Shown piece by piece: positions 11,301-22,900 of a DNA stretch of 64,000 bases. Source of the DNA: Lycium barbarum (taxonomy: Eukaryota; Streptophyta; Magnoliopsida; Solanales; Solanaceae); the NCBI RefSeq assembly GCF_019175385.1, contig NC_083342.1, forward strand, positions 119,908,376 to 119,972,375. The letters run 5' to 3'. The translations under genes were made by a program, and so were the position numbers. The notes under the pieces were generated by a model, which made no database searches, was not told the origin of the DNA, and saw only the letters and a program-made list of their open reading frames with translations. Positions within the stretch are counted from its first letter, which is position 1; each line of letters begins with the position of its first letter.

Positions 11301-11528
11301 AATCCAAACTCTCCCTGCGAATATTTTTTAATTTTTGACTAAGCAGGGGTTCGAACCCAGAATCAAGGGATTTTTAGCGAAGGCCTAAAAGTAAAGACCA
11401 CCGATTTGAGGGGCAAATATTAAAGACCAGTGCCTTTGAAGGGCATTCCGCACAAAAAAAAAATGCTTTTATTACACTTTAGCTTCTTTTTAATTTTAAT
11501 GATAGTCTTCATGTAATTTTACACAATT

Positions 11529-12042
11529 TTTTTGCGCGGATTGCCCTTCTTTTCGGGCGGTTTTTAATTTTGCCTCTCAAATTGCTAGTCTTTAATTTTT
11601 TACCTTCGCTTCAAAAGGTGGTCGAATATACCTCAAAATTTTAAATTCAAACCCCCGCTTAGTAAAAAAAATAAAAATCGCAAGGCAAGACTTTTGCAAA
11701 AAGTCTGCTTTATGAGACAGACTTTGCCTTAAGGCATAACTAAAAATTTGTCGTCTCCGGCATAGGTTCTATGTAACTTCGGTCGAAAAGGCATGGGCAC
11801 AGTCAATCGTAGATCCCACATGATGCCTTGTATCCTCACCCAACCTTGTCTCTCGCTTGTCGACTTGAGTCCTAAATGAGGTTTCATTGCGAAATTATTA
11901 TTATTTTTTATTCTGTTGGATTTCAAACTCAGAGCATCAGGATATTTTCGAACACATTTTTAAGTAAATGCCAAAAATTAAAGACCAGTGACTTGAGGGC
12001 CAAAAATTGAAGATCAGTCCGCATGAAAGGAAATCGTGCAAA
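11529..12042. mobile_element. Foldback element, third copy
   Basis: It starts with the same TTTGCGCGGATTGCCCTT end as the element at 8190, and ends with an inverted AATTAAAGACCAGTG...AAATCGTGCAAATT arm. It is about 515 bp with no coding sequence. The segment between the arms (11740-11930) does not resemble the other copies and may be captured sequence. Confidence 0.55.
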
Positions 12043-13038
12043 TTCAGTAACCGATTTGTAATTAGTGACCATATTATATAACTGATAAAACTTCTGGTTA
12101 AGTATTCATGTTCTTCATTTCAAATATTTTCCTCCCTCTCTTCTCTCTTTTATCTCTCGCCGACTTAGGGTTTCCACCATGGAACTCTTTCTTTGATTCC
12201 GCAAATCTCAATTAAACATTCGCCTACTTAAAAAAAAAAAAAAAAAATAAGACGAAGAAGAAGAAGAAGAACAAGGTTCATATTTGATTTGGAAAAATAT
12301 GGAGCTAACTCTCCAGTGATCTGAAAATTCTAGATATGCCTTCTAGTAGCCACTACATATTGACATCAAGCTCTATTTTGTGTTTGTAGTTTTTTTAGGA
12401 ATGTTCGTTACCTATAACAACTATTCATTAGTCTGTATATCGTTGTTCATGACTTTGAAGAACTCAAGAGGGGGTTAGATTGAAAATTAAAGAGGCCTCT
12501 GCCATTTAAAAGCAGATCATACTTTGATAATTTTTAGAGGTCCATGTTTCCACTTTGGTTAGGGACTGGAGCATATTTTTTTGGTTATTCATGGTTCAGC
12601 AATAAAGTTTACAAATATAATGAGAGTTGTTGAACAATGATTTTTTTTTTTTCAAGGCAGTGCAACCAATAGTTACAAACCTGCAAATAGCTTCCTGATC
12701 GTAATTGATGGTCACCGTAACATTTAAAGTAGAATTACAGCAGAGTTGCTGTTATTGGAGTTTTGCTTGGCATCCTAAGAAACATAAAATATTATTTGGC
12801 AAAAGAATATAATGTTGCGCAAAAAAGATGACATTAAAGCTTTTGAGATCTGCCATGCCTGAACCCACTTTTCTTCTCTTCCCCTGAACTTTTTTTTCTT
12901 ATTACATCATAATGCCATTTTGGTGGATGAAAAATATTGGATATCAAATAAAGATCACGTTTTGATTAATAGGTGATTAGTTTTAATCGGCGCCGGAACG
13001 TACCATATATATATTTTTTTAATGTTTAGAATTTAACG
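12043..13038. other. Non-genic spacer; possible 5'-UTR-like scrap
   Basis: There is no supported gene. A pyrimidine-rich stretch at 12125-12185 ends in CCGACTTAGGGTTTCCACCATGG, which looks like a plant 5' leader with a good start context, but the frame closes after five codons. It may be a fragment of a captured gene. A purine-rich GAAGAA run follows at 12250-12275. Confidence 0.35.
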
Positions 13039-13329
13039 AAAAATAAAGAAGAAAAGGCCATAAATAGTCTCTTATCTATGGGAGTAGGTCTAAAATGATC
13101 CCTTAACTATACACTTACCGGTTTTAGTCCTTTAACTATCTAAAAACTTATCAAATTTGGTCTCCGTCTATTTTTTATACAAACAACGTACAAACTCATA
13201 AACCTTCGTGAGATTAATCGTTAAACCATTCCTTAGACCTATATTTCTCTCTCCTTGCTTCTTTTTCCTCAAGTTCATTCTTTAACCTCAACTTTTTTCC
13301 TCAAGTTCTCTCTCGCGTTTCGTAACCGA

Positions 13330-13816
13330 CGGACTGCGTCGATTAAAACCGGCGGAAAACCGACCCAGTCCGTCGGTTTTGTTAAAAAAAAAAATTAAAA
13401 AAAAAACGTCGATCTCACGTCGGTTTTTTTTTTTTTTTTTTAAATTGAAGAATGAAATGTGGGAACTTGGAATCGAACCCGGGTATGTTCCTTGGCATTA
13501 AAGGGCTTTACCACTAGACCACTGATATTTTTTGTTCATATACTTACATTGATTTAATTTACACTGTTTTTTTGCACTAAAACCGGAGACGGAAAAAAAA
13601 CCGACGGACTCCATCGGTTTATTTTAGAAAATAATATAAAAATAATTATATTTTTTCGCGCATTTTTGTGCAAAAAATAACCGACGCAGTCCGTCGGTTT
13701 TCTAAAAAAAAAAGATTTTAAAAAATTATTGAAAAAACAGACGGAATTCGTCGGTCTTTCCGTCGGTTTTTTTCATTGGGTTTTTTTCGTCGGTTTTTAC
13801 TAGTTTTTTAGTAGTG
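13330..13816. repeat. CACTA-like fragment with CCGACGGA subterminal repeats
   Basis: At least six copies of an ACCGACGGA or inverse TCCGTCGGT motif are packed into 490 bp, ending at 13816 with TTTTTTAGTAGTG, whose complement begins CACTAC. Dense short subterminal repeats and a CACTA terminus are typical of En/Spm-like transposons. I could not find a clean left terminus or a 3-bp duplication; CACTA at 13577 is one candidate start. Confidence 0.5.
13459..13527 (-). repeat. tRNA-like segment (pseudo-tRNA or SINE head)
   Basis: On the minus strand this has an A-box-like TGGTCTAGTGGTAAAG followed about 30 bases later by a B-box GGGTTCGATTCC. That is the internal Pol III promoter layout of a tRNA or tRNA-derived SINE. 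I do not see a full cloverleaf with a matched acceptor stem, so it is not called as a tRNA gene. Confidence 0.45.
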
Positions 13817-14168
13817 TTTGAGAAGAATGGTTGCAGAAATTTTGTGCCTGAGTTTGTCTTTTCGAATTTTAGAGACTCAAGAGTGATACCAGTGCCAGAA
13901 TGCTCTTTTTTTTTTTTTTTATCAAGAGGAACTTGAGGAAAAAGTAGCAGGGAGAGAGAAATATAGGTCTGAGGAATGGTTTAACAATTAATCTCATGAA
14001 GGTTTATGAGTTTGTACGCTGTTTGTATAAAAAAAATAGACGGAGACCAAATTTGATATGTTTTTGGATAGTTAAAGGACTAAAACCGGTAAGTGTATAG
14101 TTAAGAGACCATTTTAGACCTACTCCCATAGATAAGGGACTATTTATGACCTTTTCTCAAAAATAAAG

Positions 14169-15297
14169 TTAGGGACTTACGGACATATTAATTATGTCTT
14201 TCCTATTTTGCCCTCAAGAAAAAATGAAAAGAAGAGTTATTTGTTATTTTGTAAAGAAATAAAGAGATTAGGATGCAAGTCATTAAAAAAAATAAGATGG
14301 TGTGTAAATTACAAAAGAAAGATATTCGTTAAGGGTGCAAAATGCCAAGAACTGGATATTCTCCGTAGGAATAGAGTTTGAAACATTCTTTAAACTGTTG
14401 GAAAGATAGTACTTTATGGAGAATAGAGTTTATCATAGCTTGAGGGTTTGCCCACACAAGTAAATAATACTATTAGACGTATGCTTTAAGGTTCAACAAA
14501 CTCTCCAATAATGACTTGGGAGCAGAAACAACAAATTTCAAAAAATAAAAAAAATCAAGCCACTTTTTATTTTTTTAATTGTTTTTATTACATAGGGGGT
14601 AGGGGAAAGAGAAATGGGGAGGGGATTACAATGTGGGGATTCAAATCCTCACCAAGAAAGTGAAAGTTCAGGTAGCTAACCGACTGAGCTACTAGATCCC
14701 TACAAAAATCAAGTCTCTTTGAAATACAGCAAAAGAGAGTATATAGAAAAGATTATGTCATTCATTTTTGTTCACCAAAGTAGGGTATCATCGATTTAGA
14801 TTAATGATAATAATGCATGTAAAAGTGGCATTAATTACTGAATTGTTGCGCCGTAATGTAATTTGATGAAATGATAACGTTCATCTTTACTCAGACCCTT
14901 GTTTACACGAGAGACCAAATAAGATCCATTTTTTTTTTTAAATAAATGAATACAAGACACATAAATTTTTATTATTTTGCTATGATTAAGCAAATTCATA
15001 TTCTCATTTATGATTAAACTATTAGATTTGATATTCAATACTTGGTGCAATTTTTTATTTTTATTAATTGTTATTCACCATATAAAGCAAAATGGACTTT
15101 GAATCTAAGATTCTAATAAGTTAATAACCCAAAAGCTAAGAGGATTGTCCTCTCTAAATAATTGATATGGGAATTCAATAATCCTGACACGCCCGAACCT
15201 GCCAATTGAAGCTTTTTTTTTTTTTTTCAAACTCGAAGCTCTCCCTTTTGCTTTTTTGTTGACTCGAATTCACAATCTTCGAGTTGAAAGTGGAGGG
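14169..15297. other. Non-genic spacer
   Basis: AT-rich sequence without a supported gene. It includes the tRNA-like segment at 14632-14701 and otherwise only poly-T and poly-A tracts. Confidence 0.5.
14632..14701 (-). repeat. tRNA-like segment
   Basis: On the minus strand it reads TAGCTCAGTCGGTTAGC (A box) and then GAGGATTTGAATCCCC (B-box position). The layout fits a tRNA-derived SINE head or a decayed tRNA. The B box is altered (TTGAATCC), and no complete acceptor stem is evident. Confidence 0.45.
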
Positions 15298-15305
15298 TGT
15301 TTACC

Positions 15306-15792
15306 CAGAGGCAGACCCACATGGACGTGCACTCCCACCCTTCGGAAATAATTATGTATATATATCTTGAGAAATTAATATATATTTAATTGTGCACTCT
15401 AACAAATGAAAGTGTCTTTGGGGCACGTTGGTTACAACTGCTGCTTCCCTTATATGTCACCTCAGATCGAATCCGAATGTCACTTTTAATTATTTTTTGA
15501 GCCTAATTTTAGAAAAATAATAAGCGTTAAATGAGCTCGCCCTGATTCGAACCTGCACTGTCACCATATGTTGCATAGCCTTAGCCACTGAGCTATCTCT
15601 TTCATTTGCTTTACTGTGTTAAATTTTATTTATTACACATATTTGACCTATATACTAGTATTTTCGTCACTGTTACGCTATTAGTGACCGATCCTACACG
15701 ATATTATCCCTCAGTTGTCATTAAATTTTTTGTTGGCGTTTATGTTAAGATAATGATACTTCCGTCGTCTTAAAATCCTGAATTCGCCTCTG
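15306..15792. mobile_element. hAT-type MITE with 8-bp target duplication
   Basis: This 487-bp element starts CAGAGGC and ends GCCTCTG, a perfect 7-bp terminal inverted repeat. It is flanked by an 8-bp duplication TGTTTACC (15298-15305 and 15793-15800), the hAT hallmark. It has no coding sequence, and contains a tRNA-like segment at 15534-15600. Confidence 0.82.
15534..15600 (-). repeat. tRNA-like segment inside hAT MITE
   Basis: On the minus strand it has TAGCTCAGTGGCTAAGGC as an A box and GGTTCGAATCAGGG as a B box, at tRNA spacing. It is probably a SINE-derived or captured tRNA-like piece carried by the hAT MITE. Confidence 0.5.
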
Positions 15793-16022
15793 TGTTTACC
15801 ACCTGAGCAACCTGCCAATTGAAGCTTGAATTATATGTCACAACCTAGCAAATGGCAATGGGCTCTAGAATCATATCGAAATATCGATAGTACGACAACC
15901 ATGCATCATGTGGTGAGATTTGTTCATTGTTCATCATTACAAAAGCAAAAATTGATGAGATCTAACTACTTATATTGAGATCTAATCATTGACACAACTG
16001 ATATCTTGGTATATATTATTTA

Positions 16023-16382
16023 CTTCCTTGGTCCTATAATAACTGTCATCTTAATCAAAAAAATTTGTCTCATAAGAAGTGTTACTTTAGGAAATTAAGA
16101 TATAAATTGACTAATTTTTTTCCAAATATACCCTTAGACAAAAAAAAAAAAAAAAACAGTTAAATTAACATCTAAATGATGATTGGACAAGCCACATAGT
16201 AACTTGATATTATTAGATTCCCAATGTCAAAAGGTTCTACTTGTGCATGCTCTAATCAAGAGGAAAAAGTAATTAATTTTTATTATGTAAGGTTAATTTA
16301 GTAAACTTCACTTTGCATTATTAATTTCTTAATATGCATATTTTTGGCTAAGGTGACACTTATTATGAGACGGAGGGAGCAC
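16023..16382. mobile_element. Stowaway-like MITE
   Basis: The left end CTTCCTTGGTCCTATAATAA and right end TTATGAGACGGAGGGAGC are diverged inverted repeats of the common plant Stowaway type, with TA at the left junction (16021-16022). The right junction is imperfect. A poly-A run at 16140-16157 is internal. Confidence 0.55.
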
Positions 16383-17884
16383 TATACTTTCTTTTTTCAC
16401 TTTTTCTTGTCAGAATTTTACACATCTTTTAAGAAATAATAATTGATATGGTTATTTACCACAATATCCATATTGATTAATGTTTAGTCTTAGATCTTGG
16501 AAAATGATTTGGAGAATACGTAATTAATGCTATTAGGAAAAAAATAATTCTCTTAGTATGTTAAAAATGACAAGTAAAAGTAAAAATATATTTTAGTATC
16601 GTGGACAAGTAAAAGTGAACTGCGAGAATATCTTTAGAAAAGATTCCCCATGCAATTTTTCTCTTCTATATGAATTATGAGTCCTTAAAATAAAATAAGA
16701 AAAAGCAAAAAGTAGGTGTGGATAGATATAAATCACGGAAACAAACAAAATCTTTCAATGATCTGTATATCCTTCATTATTTTACATTATCTAATTTCGA
16801 GTAAATAAATACTGGGTGATGTGTGTGCAGACTGTGCTACATAATTCTTCAATTTTCAGAAGCAAATCTAATTTAGAAGATTTACGGAAGAAGAGATAAG
16901 TAAGTGAACCCTAGTGTCTAGCAAAGCTATTAATAGTAATATTTAGGTTCAAAGTAGGATTATGGTTATAACTTAGTCATTTACTATTAGATAATCACTA
17001 TATATGTCATTTAGATAAAGCGACTATGTCTGATCATACAATTAGTTACCATGTTAAATTGTACTTTCTCCGGTTCATAATATCTGTCTATTAAGTTTTT
17101 TTTTTTTTTTTCAAAATAAGTTTTTTTTTTTTTTTTTACGCAGGCCTTACCTTTACCTTTAAAAGTTCGAAAACAAAACTGACACTTTCATAAACCAAAA
17201 AACAAGTTGGGAAGTAAGAGAAGTACAACAACCATTAGTTTGATTGGTTTTTTTCCTTTTGCAAATCAATAGATAATTGACCTCGAAAGATAATAAATTA
17301 AAACTGGTTGTTGCTTCAGCAGTAGATGGATAAGGAGCAAAACTTATTACTGAAGTGTCCTGACTTATTCGTCATCATAGCCTGCTTGCTCTTACATTGG
17401 ATGTTGCTCTACATCTTCTCGAGGCCCTTCTGCTGCACCTGAATTATGTGTCGATGACACACGTGATGCAGTCCTGGCCATGACTGATGAATTTGAGTTT
17501 CAAGATGATTAAATAGTACATGAGGCGAGGTAATTCTGGAGGCACATCAAGTTGCTAATGAACCATGTGGGGATCATCCTTAGATGCAAGGACAAGTGTA
17601 TTTCTTATTCTTTATTGCCTAAACTTGGTGATTCATTGAAACAATTGATTGGAAGAACCCATGAACTGGATTGTGGAAACAAGTTTCATCATTATCATCA
17701 TCATCATCATCCTCTTCTTCATTGTTGTGGACTACCCTATCTTTTTCCTTGCAAATTCATTTCCACTTGAAACAAACAAAGACAACCATCGGATAACAGT
17801 GGAAATAAGTGTTCACTTACATGCATAACTAAGAAGGAATTAATTGTTTTCTTCCAGATTTACCCTTATTTAGATAACTAATTT
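16383..17884. other. Non-genic spacer with MITE scraps
   Basis: No gene is supported. A Stowaway-like left end (CTTTCTCCGGTTCATAATAT) lies at about 17066 and a possible partner right end (CCGGAGGGAGTA) at about 18358-18369, so one MITE may have been split by insertions. Near 17139 a short ACGCAGGCCTTACCTTTACC matches the RTE/SINE tail at 55684. A GCC/GAG-richer stretch at 17330-17520 reads like degraded coding sequence, but no frame stays open. Confidence 0.4.
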
Positions 17885-18232
17885 TTTATGATTTACTCGT
17901 GGCTGAGCTTTGGGCGTTCGAGAAGCACTAAGCTGGCTAAACGAGCACTTTACATCACCACCAATTATTGTGCAGATTGATAGATTTTTGTTTATACAAG
18001 CATTAGGAGAAATCTTGCGGCAACTCTTATTTTGATGTTATTATTATTAATGATTGTAAAGCACTTATGTGTGACTTTGATTCTATTCTTTGTCTTTTAT
18101 CAAAAGATCAGCTAATCATTGTGCTCATTTGTTAGCTCGGGCTTCGGGTTCTGTCAGATGCTATGGAGTAGATACTAGATCCCTATTTGTGATTCATGAT
18201 GCACTCTACTTTGATTTGATTATTAATTGATC
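17885..18232 (+). pseudogene. Decayed RNase H-like fragment (retroelement-derived)
   Basis: Scattered frames recall the RNase H-like domain of plant non-LTR elements (RVT_3 type). There is an AELWAF segment at the start and a final segment CAHLLARASGSVRCYG ending at the stop near 18232. Several stops and at least two frame changes separate them, so it cannot encode a protein. The assignment is by motif memory only. Confidence 0.4.
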
Positions 18233-19799
18233 CTCAAGAAAAAGAAGACTATATTAATTATGTAGTTTTAATTAAGACTAATTTAATCAAAATATTTATT
18301 TTTATAGGAGTTAGTATTTTTTTAACGAATGTGCTAAAAGTAAGTAACACTTATTTACCGGAGGGAGTAATTACGTACCAAAAAGAGGTGACGTCCGTAC
18401 TCCCAAGTTCCGACACATATCTTTCTGAATCCATACCTCAATAGCTCTCACACCAAAATCCTGTCGGAATAAATATTTTATTTCAGTTTTCAAATTTATA
18501 AGATTTGTTTGTATTATTGCATATGTACCATATATATACGTAAATAAAATAATACCCATGCATTTGAAGAGAGAAGGCCAAAAAACAAAAGGAAATTGAA
18601 AATTATAAAAAGGCAAAAAAATATTCCAAAAAAGAATTGAACAGAAATCTTTAGAAAATTAGGGTTCTACGTCACTTCACTAGTTTGTACGGGGCCCAAT
18701 GTACCACATATAAAGTTGTAAAGCCCCGTAATTTTTTAAGTAATATTTACGTATGGTAAATTTAGAGGCTAATTAGTAATTAAAGTTTTTCGAGGGACAC
18801 TTGGGGGCTGGGGCCCCATGAGAGTGGTTAAGTCTTATAATCAGAATAAATAAAATTCGACAATGCTATCTCCGGCAAAGACCAAAAAAAAGAAACTTTG
18901 AATAGAAAAATTCAAGAACTGCTTTGGTACATATGTATCAACTGTTTTTACATACTTGAGCTTTAAAATTGCTTTCAGAATATAATGTCGATGCATTCAT
19001 GATTTGTTAAAGTCTAGTTCCAGCCTTAATGAGGAAATCCATGATACTGACGGGGTGACGAGGAAGTCGTTACTAAGTTTCGTTTTTTCTTGGAATATAC
19101 GAGCAGGGTACAAACTATGACATTCCTTCACATAAACAGTGGGTTGGTGAGCTCTGATTTTGCTACCTTGGAGACTTCTTTTTTCGGTTCATTCGTTTTG
19201 GGGATTTTATACCCAGGAGATTTGTGAACAATGTTAAACGTGGATTTGGATTTAGCTGCGCATTGTGTTTTTACATCATTTCAGTTAGTAAAGAAGAACA
19301 ATTTGGATTTTTAGAGTTGTACTTTGGAAACAAGTTTCGGACAAGGCTTCCTAAGTTATTTTTGGACTATGTTGAATTGCATGACATGTTAGAATTAGAA
19401 CATAACAAAAGCTGTCAAGAAAATTCGCTCGACCAATTTGAGGGCACCGAGCCAGAGTCATGAATCATTCAGAAAATAGGTTATCACATGGGAAAAAGTT
19501 GAGGCCTCAAGCTTTTGCAAAGCGATGTCACGTGCCACCATTTCCATCAATATGTATATCCACCCCTGACTTCAACTACGATTGACGTGTAGGTTTATTT
19601 TTAAGAAAGATAAAAGGTTTTCTGCTTGGGCCGTAAATTATCTGTCTGTGATTCACGTGAAAATTGGTAAAATTTTCAAGAATAATTTTTTGAAGAAAAT
19701 GGGAAAATTGAAAATGTTGCTATCAGTCATGTTGCATGTGCTGCAAATTTCTACGTAGTATTTTTTAAGTATATTATAGATTATAGATCAATAGTGACA
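18233..19799. other. Non-genic region upstream of LOX-1
   Basis: No gene is firmly supported. A 79-codon frame at 19224-19463 has ordinary composition but no domain I recognise and no intron-like context; it may be a gene fragment. Sequence at 18717-18830 (TAAAGCCCCGTAATTTTTTA then a GGGGCTGGGGCCCC palindrome) resembles an LTR remnant. Confidence 0.35.
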
Positions 19800-19892
19800 G
19801 CTAGAAAGGAGGGTGGCTTTTCTCTCTCCTTTTTTTTTTTGAAACATTTTCTTTCCTTATTTTTCAACTAGCTACTAGTACTTATATTTTGT

Positions 19893-19900
19893 TATAAATA
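19893..19900 (+). promoter_or_regulatory. TATA box of LOX-1
   Basis: TATAAATA lies 97 bases before the ATG at 19997, giving an expected transcription start near 19925 and a leader of about 70 bases. The flanking segment from TTATTTTTCAACTAGCT to CAAACTCAAAACTTCACAAC is conserved upstream of LOX-3. Confidence 0.75.
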
Positions 19901-19996
19901 TGAGACATCCAAACTCAAAACTTCACAACCAAATTCACTCTCTTTTCTTTTGTTCTCTTGGAAGGTCAAGAAAGAGTTCCATTCAAATAGTTAATC

Positions 19997-22900
19997 ATGA
20001 TTCTAGGCAAGATTGTGGATACTATCACTGGAAAATATAATGGGAAAAAGGTGAAAGGAACAGTGATATTGATGAAGAAGAATGTTTTGGACTTCAATGA
20101 CATAGGTGCCTCTGTTGTTGATGGAGTTGTTGAGTTCCTTGGCCAGAAGGTCTCTCTCCAATTGATTAGTTCTGTTCATGCTGATCCTGGTTAGTACTTA
20201 GTATTACTTCTCGGTTTCTAGATTTGTTTATATATGCTTTTTTTTTCCGGGGAAGTTAAGTATTTGGCCTCTCGGTCAAAAATATTTAGAACCGCTAGTC
20301 AATTATTGTCTCTTTCTCTGCATGAGTTTAGTGAATCGAGCTGCCCTTTTTGTTTAATCATATCTTTCTTTTCATAATCAACTTTCTTTATACTATTTCT
20401 AAAGAAAGGAATCTGTTTCAATTGTAGCAAATGGTTTACAAGGGAAACACAGCAATCCAGCATACTTAGAAAACTGGCTTACACACATCACTCCATTAGC
20501 AGCAGGTGAATCAGCTTTTAGTGTCACATTTGACTGGGATCATGACGAGTTTGGAGTTCCAGGAGCATTCATTATCAAGAACTTACATCTTAGTGAGTTC
20601 TTCCTCAAGTCACTCACCCTTGAAGATGTTCCTAATTATGGGAAAATTCATTTTGTCTGCAATTCTTGGGTTTATCCTGCTTTTAGATACAAGTCCGACC
20701 GCATTTTCTTCGCGAATCAGGTATTTAATTTGTTTATTAGGCATGTAAAAATACTTTGCTTATGTGTCTAAACACTTACTTTGCATTGTGATAATGGTCA
20801 ATTCAGGCTTATCTCCCAAGTGAAACACCGGAACCGTTGCGACAGCACAGAGAAAACGAACTAGTGACCTTAAGAGGAGATGGGACCGGAAAACGTGAGG
20901 AATGGGACAGGATTTATGATTATGCTTATTACAATGACTTAGGCGAACCAGACAGAGGCGAAGAATATGCTAGGCCTGTCCTAGGAGGGTCCTCTGAATT
21001 CCCATATCCTCGTAGAGGCAGGACAGGTCGCGAACCAACCAAAACAGGTTAAGTCATTCACAAAAAATTTCATGTTTATAATTCTACAAGTATAATAATC
21101 TCAACTTTTACTATTTTCATGTCTGACTTTCTAGAAGAGCAATTTGTCTTGACAATTGCTTGTAATTCTCTGTAGATCCTAATTCCGAGAGCAGGATTCC
21201 ATTGCTTATGAGTTTAGACATATACGTGCCAAGGGACGAGCGATTTGGACATGTGAAGATGTCAGACTTCTTGACATTTACATTAAAATCCATTATGCAG
21301 ATGCTTCTCCCTGGGTTTAAGTCTTTGTTTGATGGCACACCTAATGAGTTAGATAGCTTTGAAGATGTGCTTAAACTCTATGAAGGAGGAATCAAATTGC
21401 CTCAAGGCCCTTTGTTTAAAGCCATTACCGATGGCATTCCTTTCGAGATACTAAAAGATATCCTTCAAACTGATGGTCAAGGCCTACTTAAGTACCCAAC
21501 TCCTCAACTTATTCAAGGTATTTATTTAAATTTCTAAATGATCAAAAGCATTTTCAAAAGTGTTATTTCTCACGCCTAAATATTGTTGGTGTAGAGGATA
21601 AAACTGCTTGGAGGACGGATGAAGAATTTGCGAGAGAAATGTTGGCGGGAGTCAATCCCGTCATAATCAGTAGACTCCAAGTAAGGTTTAGTGCATCTGA
21701 ATTGCCACTCTTTGAGGATATCAAGATCTTGCTTAAGTTTACTTCTATTTTCGTGATTATTCACACATTTTGAAGATGTTGGCTTCTCTAATATTGACAG
21801 GAATTCCCTCCAGAAAGCAAGCTGGATCCTAACATATATGGGAACCAAAACAGTACAATTACCAGAGAGCAGATAGAGGATAAATTGGATGGACTAACAG
21901 TTGATGAGGTAATTACTACTTTTATTTTGACACTGTCATTCTTCGATCAAGTTTTCGGAGTGGATTATAGTAATAAGAGGTGACTCTATTATTTAACAGG
22001 CCATCAAGACTAACAGGCTATACATATTGAACTACCATGACATCATTATGCCATACTTGAGGAGAATTAACACATCGACAAACATAAAAACCTACGCCTC
22101 AAGAACTCTGCTCTTCTTGCAAGATAATGGAACCTTGAAGCCACTAGCAATTGAATTAAGCTTGCCACATCCAGATGGAGATCAATTAGGTGTTCTTAGC
22201 AAAGTTTATACACCAGCTGATCAAGGTGTTGAGGGTTCTATCTGGCAGTTAGCCAAAGCCTATGTAACAGTAATCGACTCGGGCATCCATCAGCTCGTCT
22301 GTCATTGGTAAAACCTGTCATAAACCTTTATATGAAGCACAACTTACCCATAACCATATTCTATGCACTGAGTAATAGTAATTGAAAACATTTGTTGTTA
22401 TCTTCTCAGGTTGAATACACATGCAGTGATCGAGCCATTTGTGATTGCAACAAATAGGCAACTAAGTGTGCTTCACCCCATCCATAAACTTCTTCATCCT
22501 CATTTCCGTGACACGATGAACATAAATGCTTTAGCAAGACAGATGTTGGTCAATTGTGGTGGTTTTGTTGAGATGCTTGTTTTTCCTGCCAAATATTCCA
22601 TGGAAATGTCAGCAGTAGTTTACAAAGATTGGGTTTTTCCTGAACAAGCACTTCCTGCTGATCTCATCAAAAGGTAAATGAAAAGTCAGAAAAGGTCATA
22701 TAAACCCTGTATTAAATCAGAATATAAATTCACTAAAGCAATTTTTTTATGTTATACTATCACTAACATGACCATAATGTAACTCAATTTCAGGGGAGTG
22801 GCTGTTGAGGACTGGAGCTCTCCACATGGCATTCGCTTACTGATTCAGGACTATCCATATGCTGTTGACGGGTTGAAAATCTGGTCAGCAATCAAAAGTT

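Larger units (their letters stand above)
8062..11453. mobile_element. Foldback (long-TIR) element, outer copy
   Basis: The left arm (about 8062-8185) and right arm (about 11335-11453) are inverted copies. Both carry a TTTAAT...CTCAAATTGGTGGTCTTTA-like core and a tRNA B-box-like GGTTCGAACC. The middle holds a second foldback element (about 8190-10952) and, inside that, a solo LTR. The boundaries are approximate and I cannot name a superfamily. There is no coding sequence. Confidence 0.6.
13049..14158. mobile_element. MULE-type TIR element, 10-bp target duplication
   Basis: This 1110-bp element has terminal inverted repeats of about 200 bp, starting AAGAAAAGGCCATAAATAGT on the left and its diverged inverse on the right. 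It is flanked by a perfect 10-bp duplication AAAAATAAAG (13039-13048 and 14159-14168), the length typical of Mutator-like elements. There is no transposase. The interior (13320-13816) contains CCGACGGACT repeats and a CACTA-like end, so another element has landed in it. Confidence 0.85.

Noticed and set aside
13459..13527. A functional tRNA gene on the minus strand
   Set aside because: A- and B-box words are present but I cannot pair a full acceptor stem and anticodon arm, and it sits inside a transposon.
19224..19463. 79-codon protein gene upstream of LOX-1
   Set aside because: No recognised domain, no promoter or splice context; kept only as a remark in the spacer entry.
22458..22480. Gln in [10 protein letters not shown] taken at first as loss of an iron-binding His
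   Set aside because: Counting against the soybean numbering places the ligands at the His residues of HWLNTH, upstream. The Gln position is not a ligand, and all three genes keep both His.
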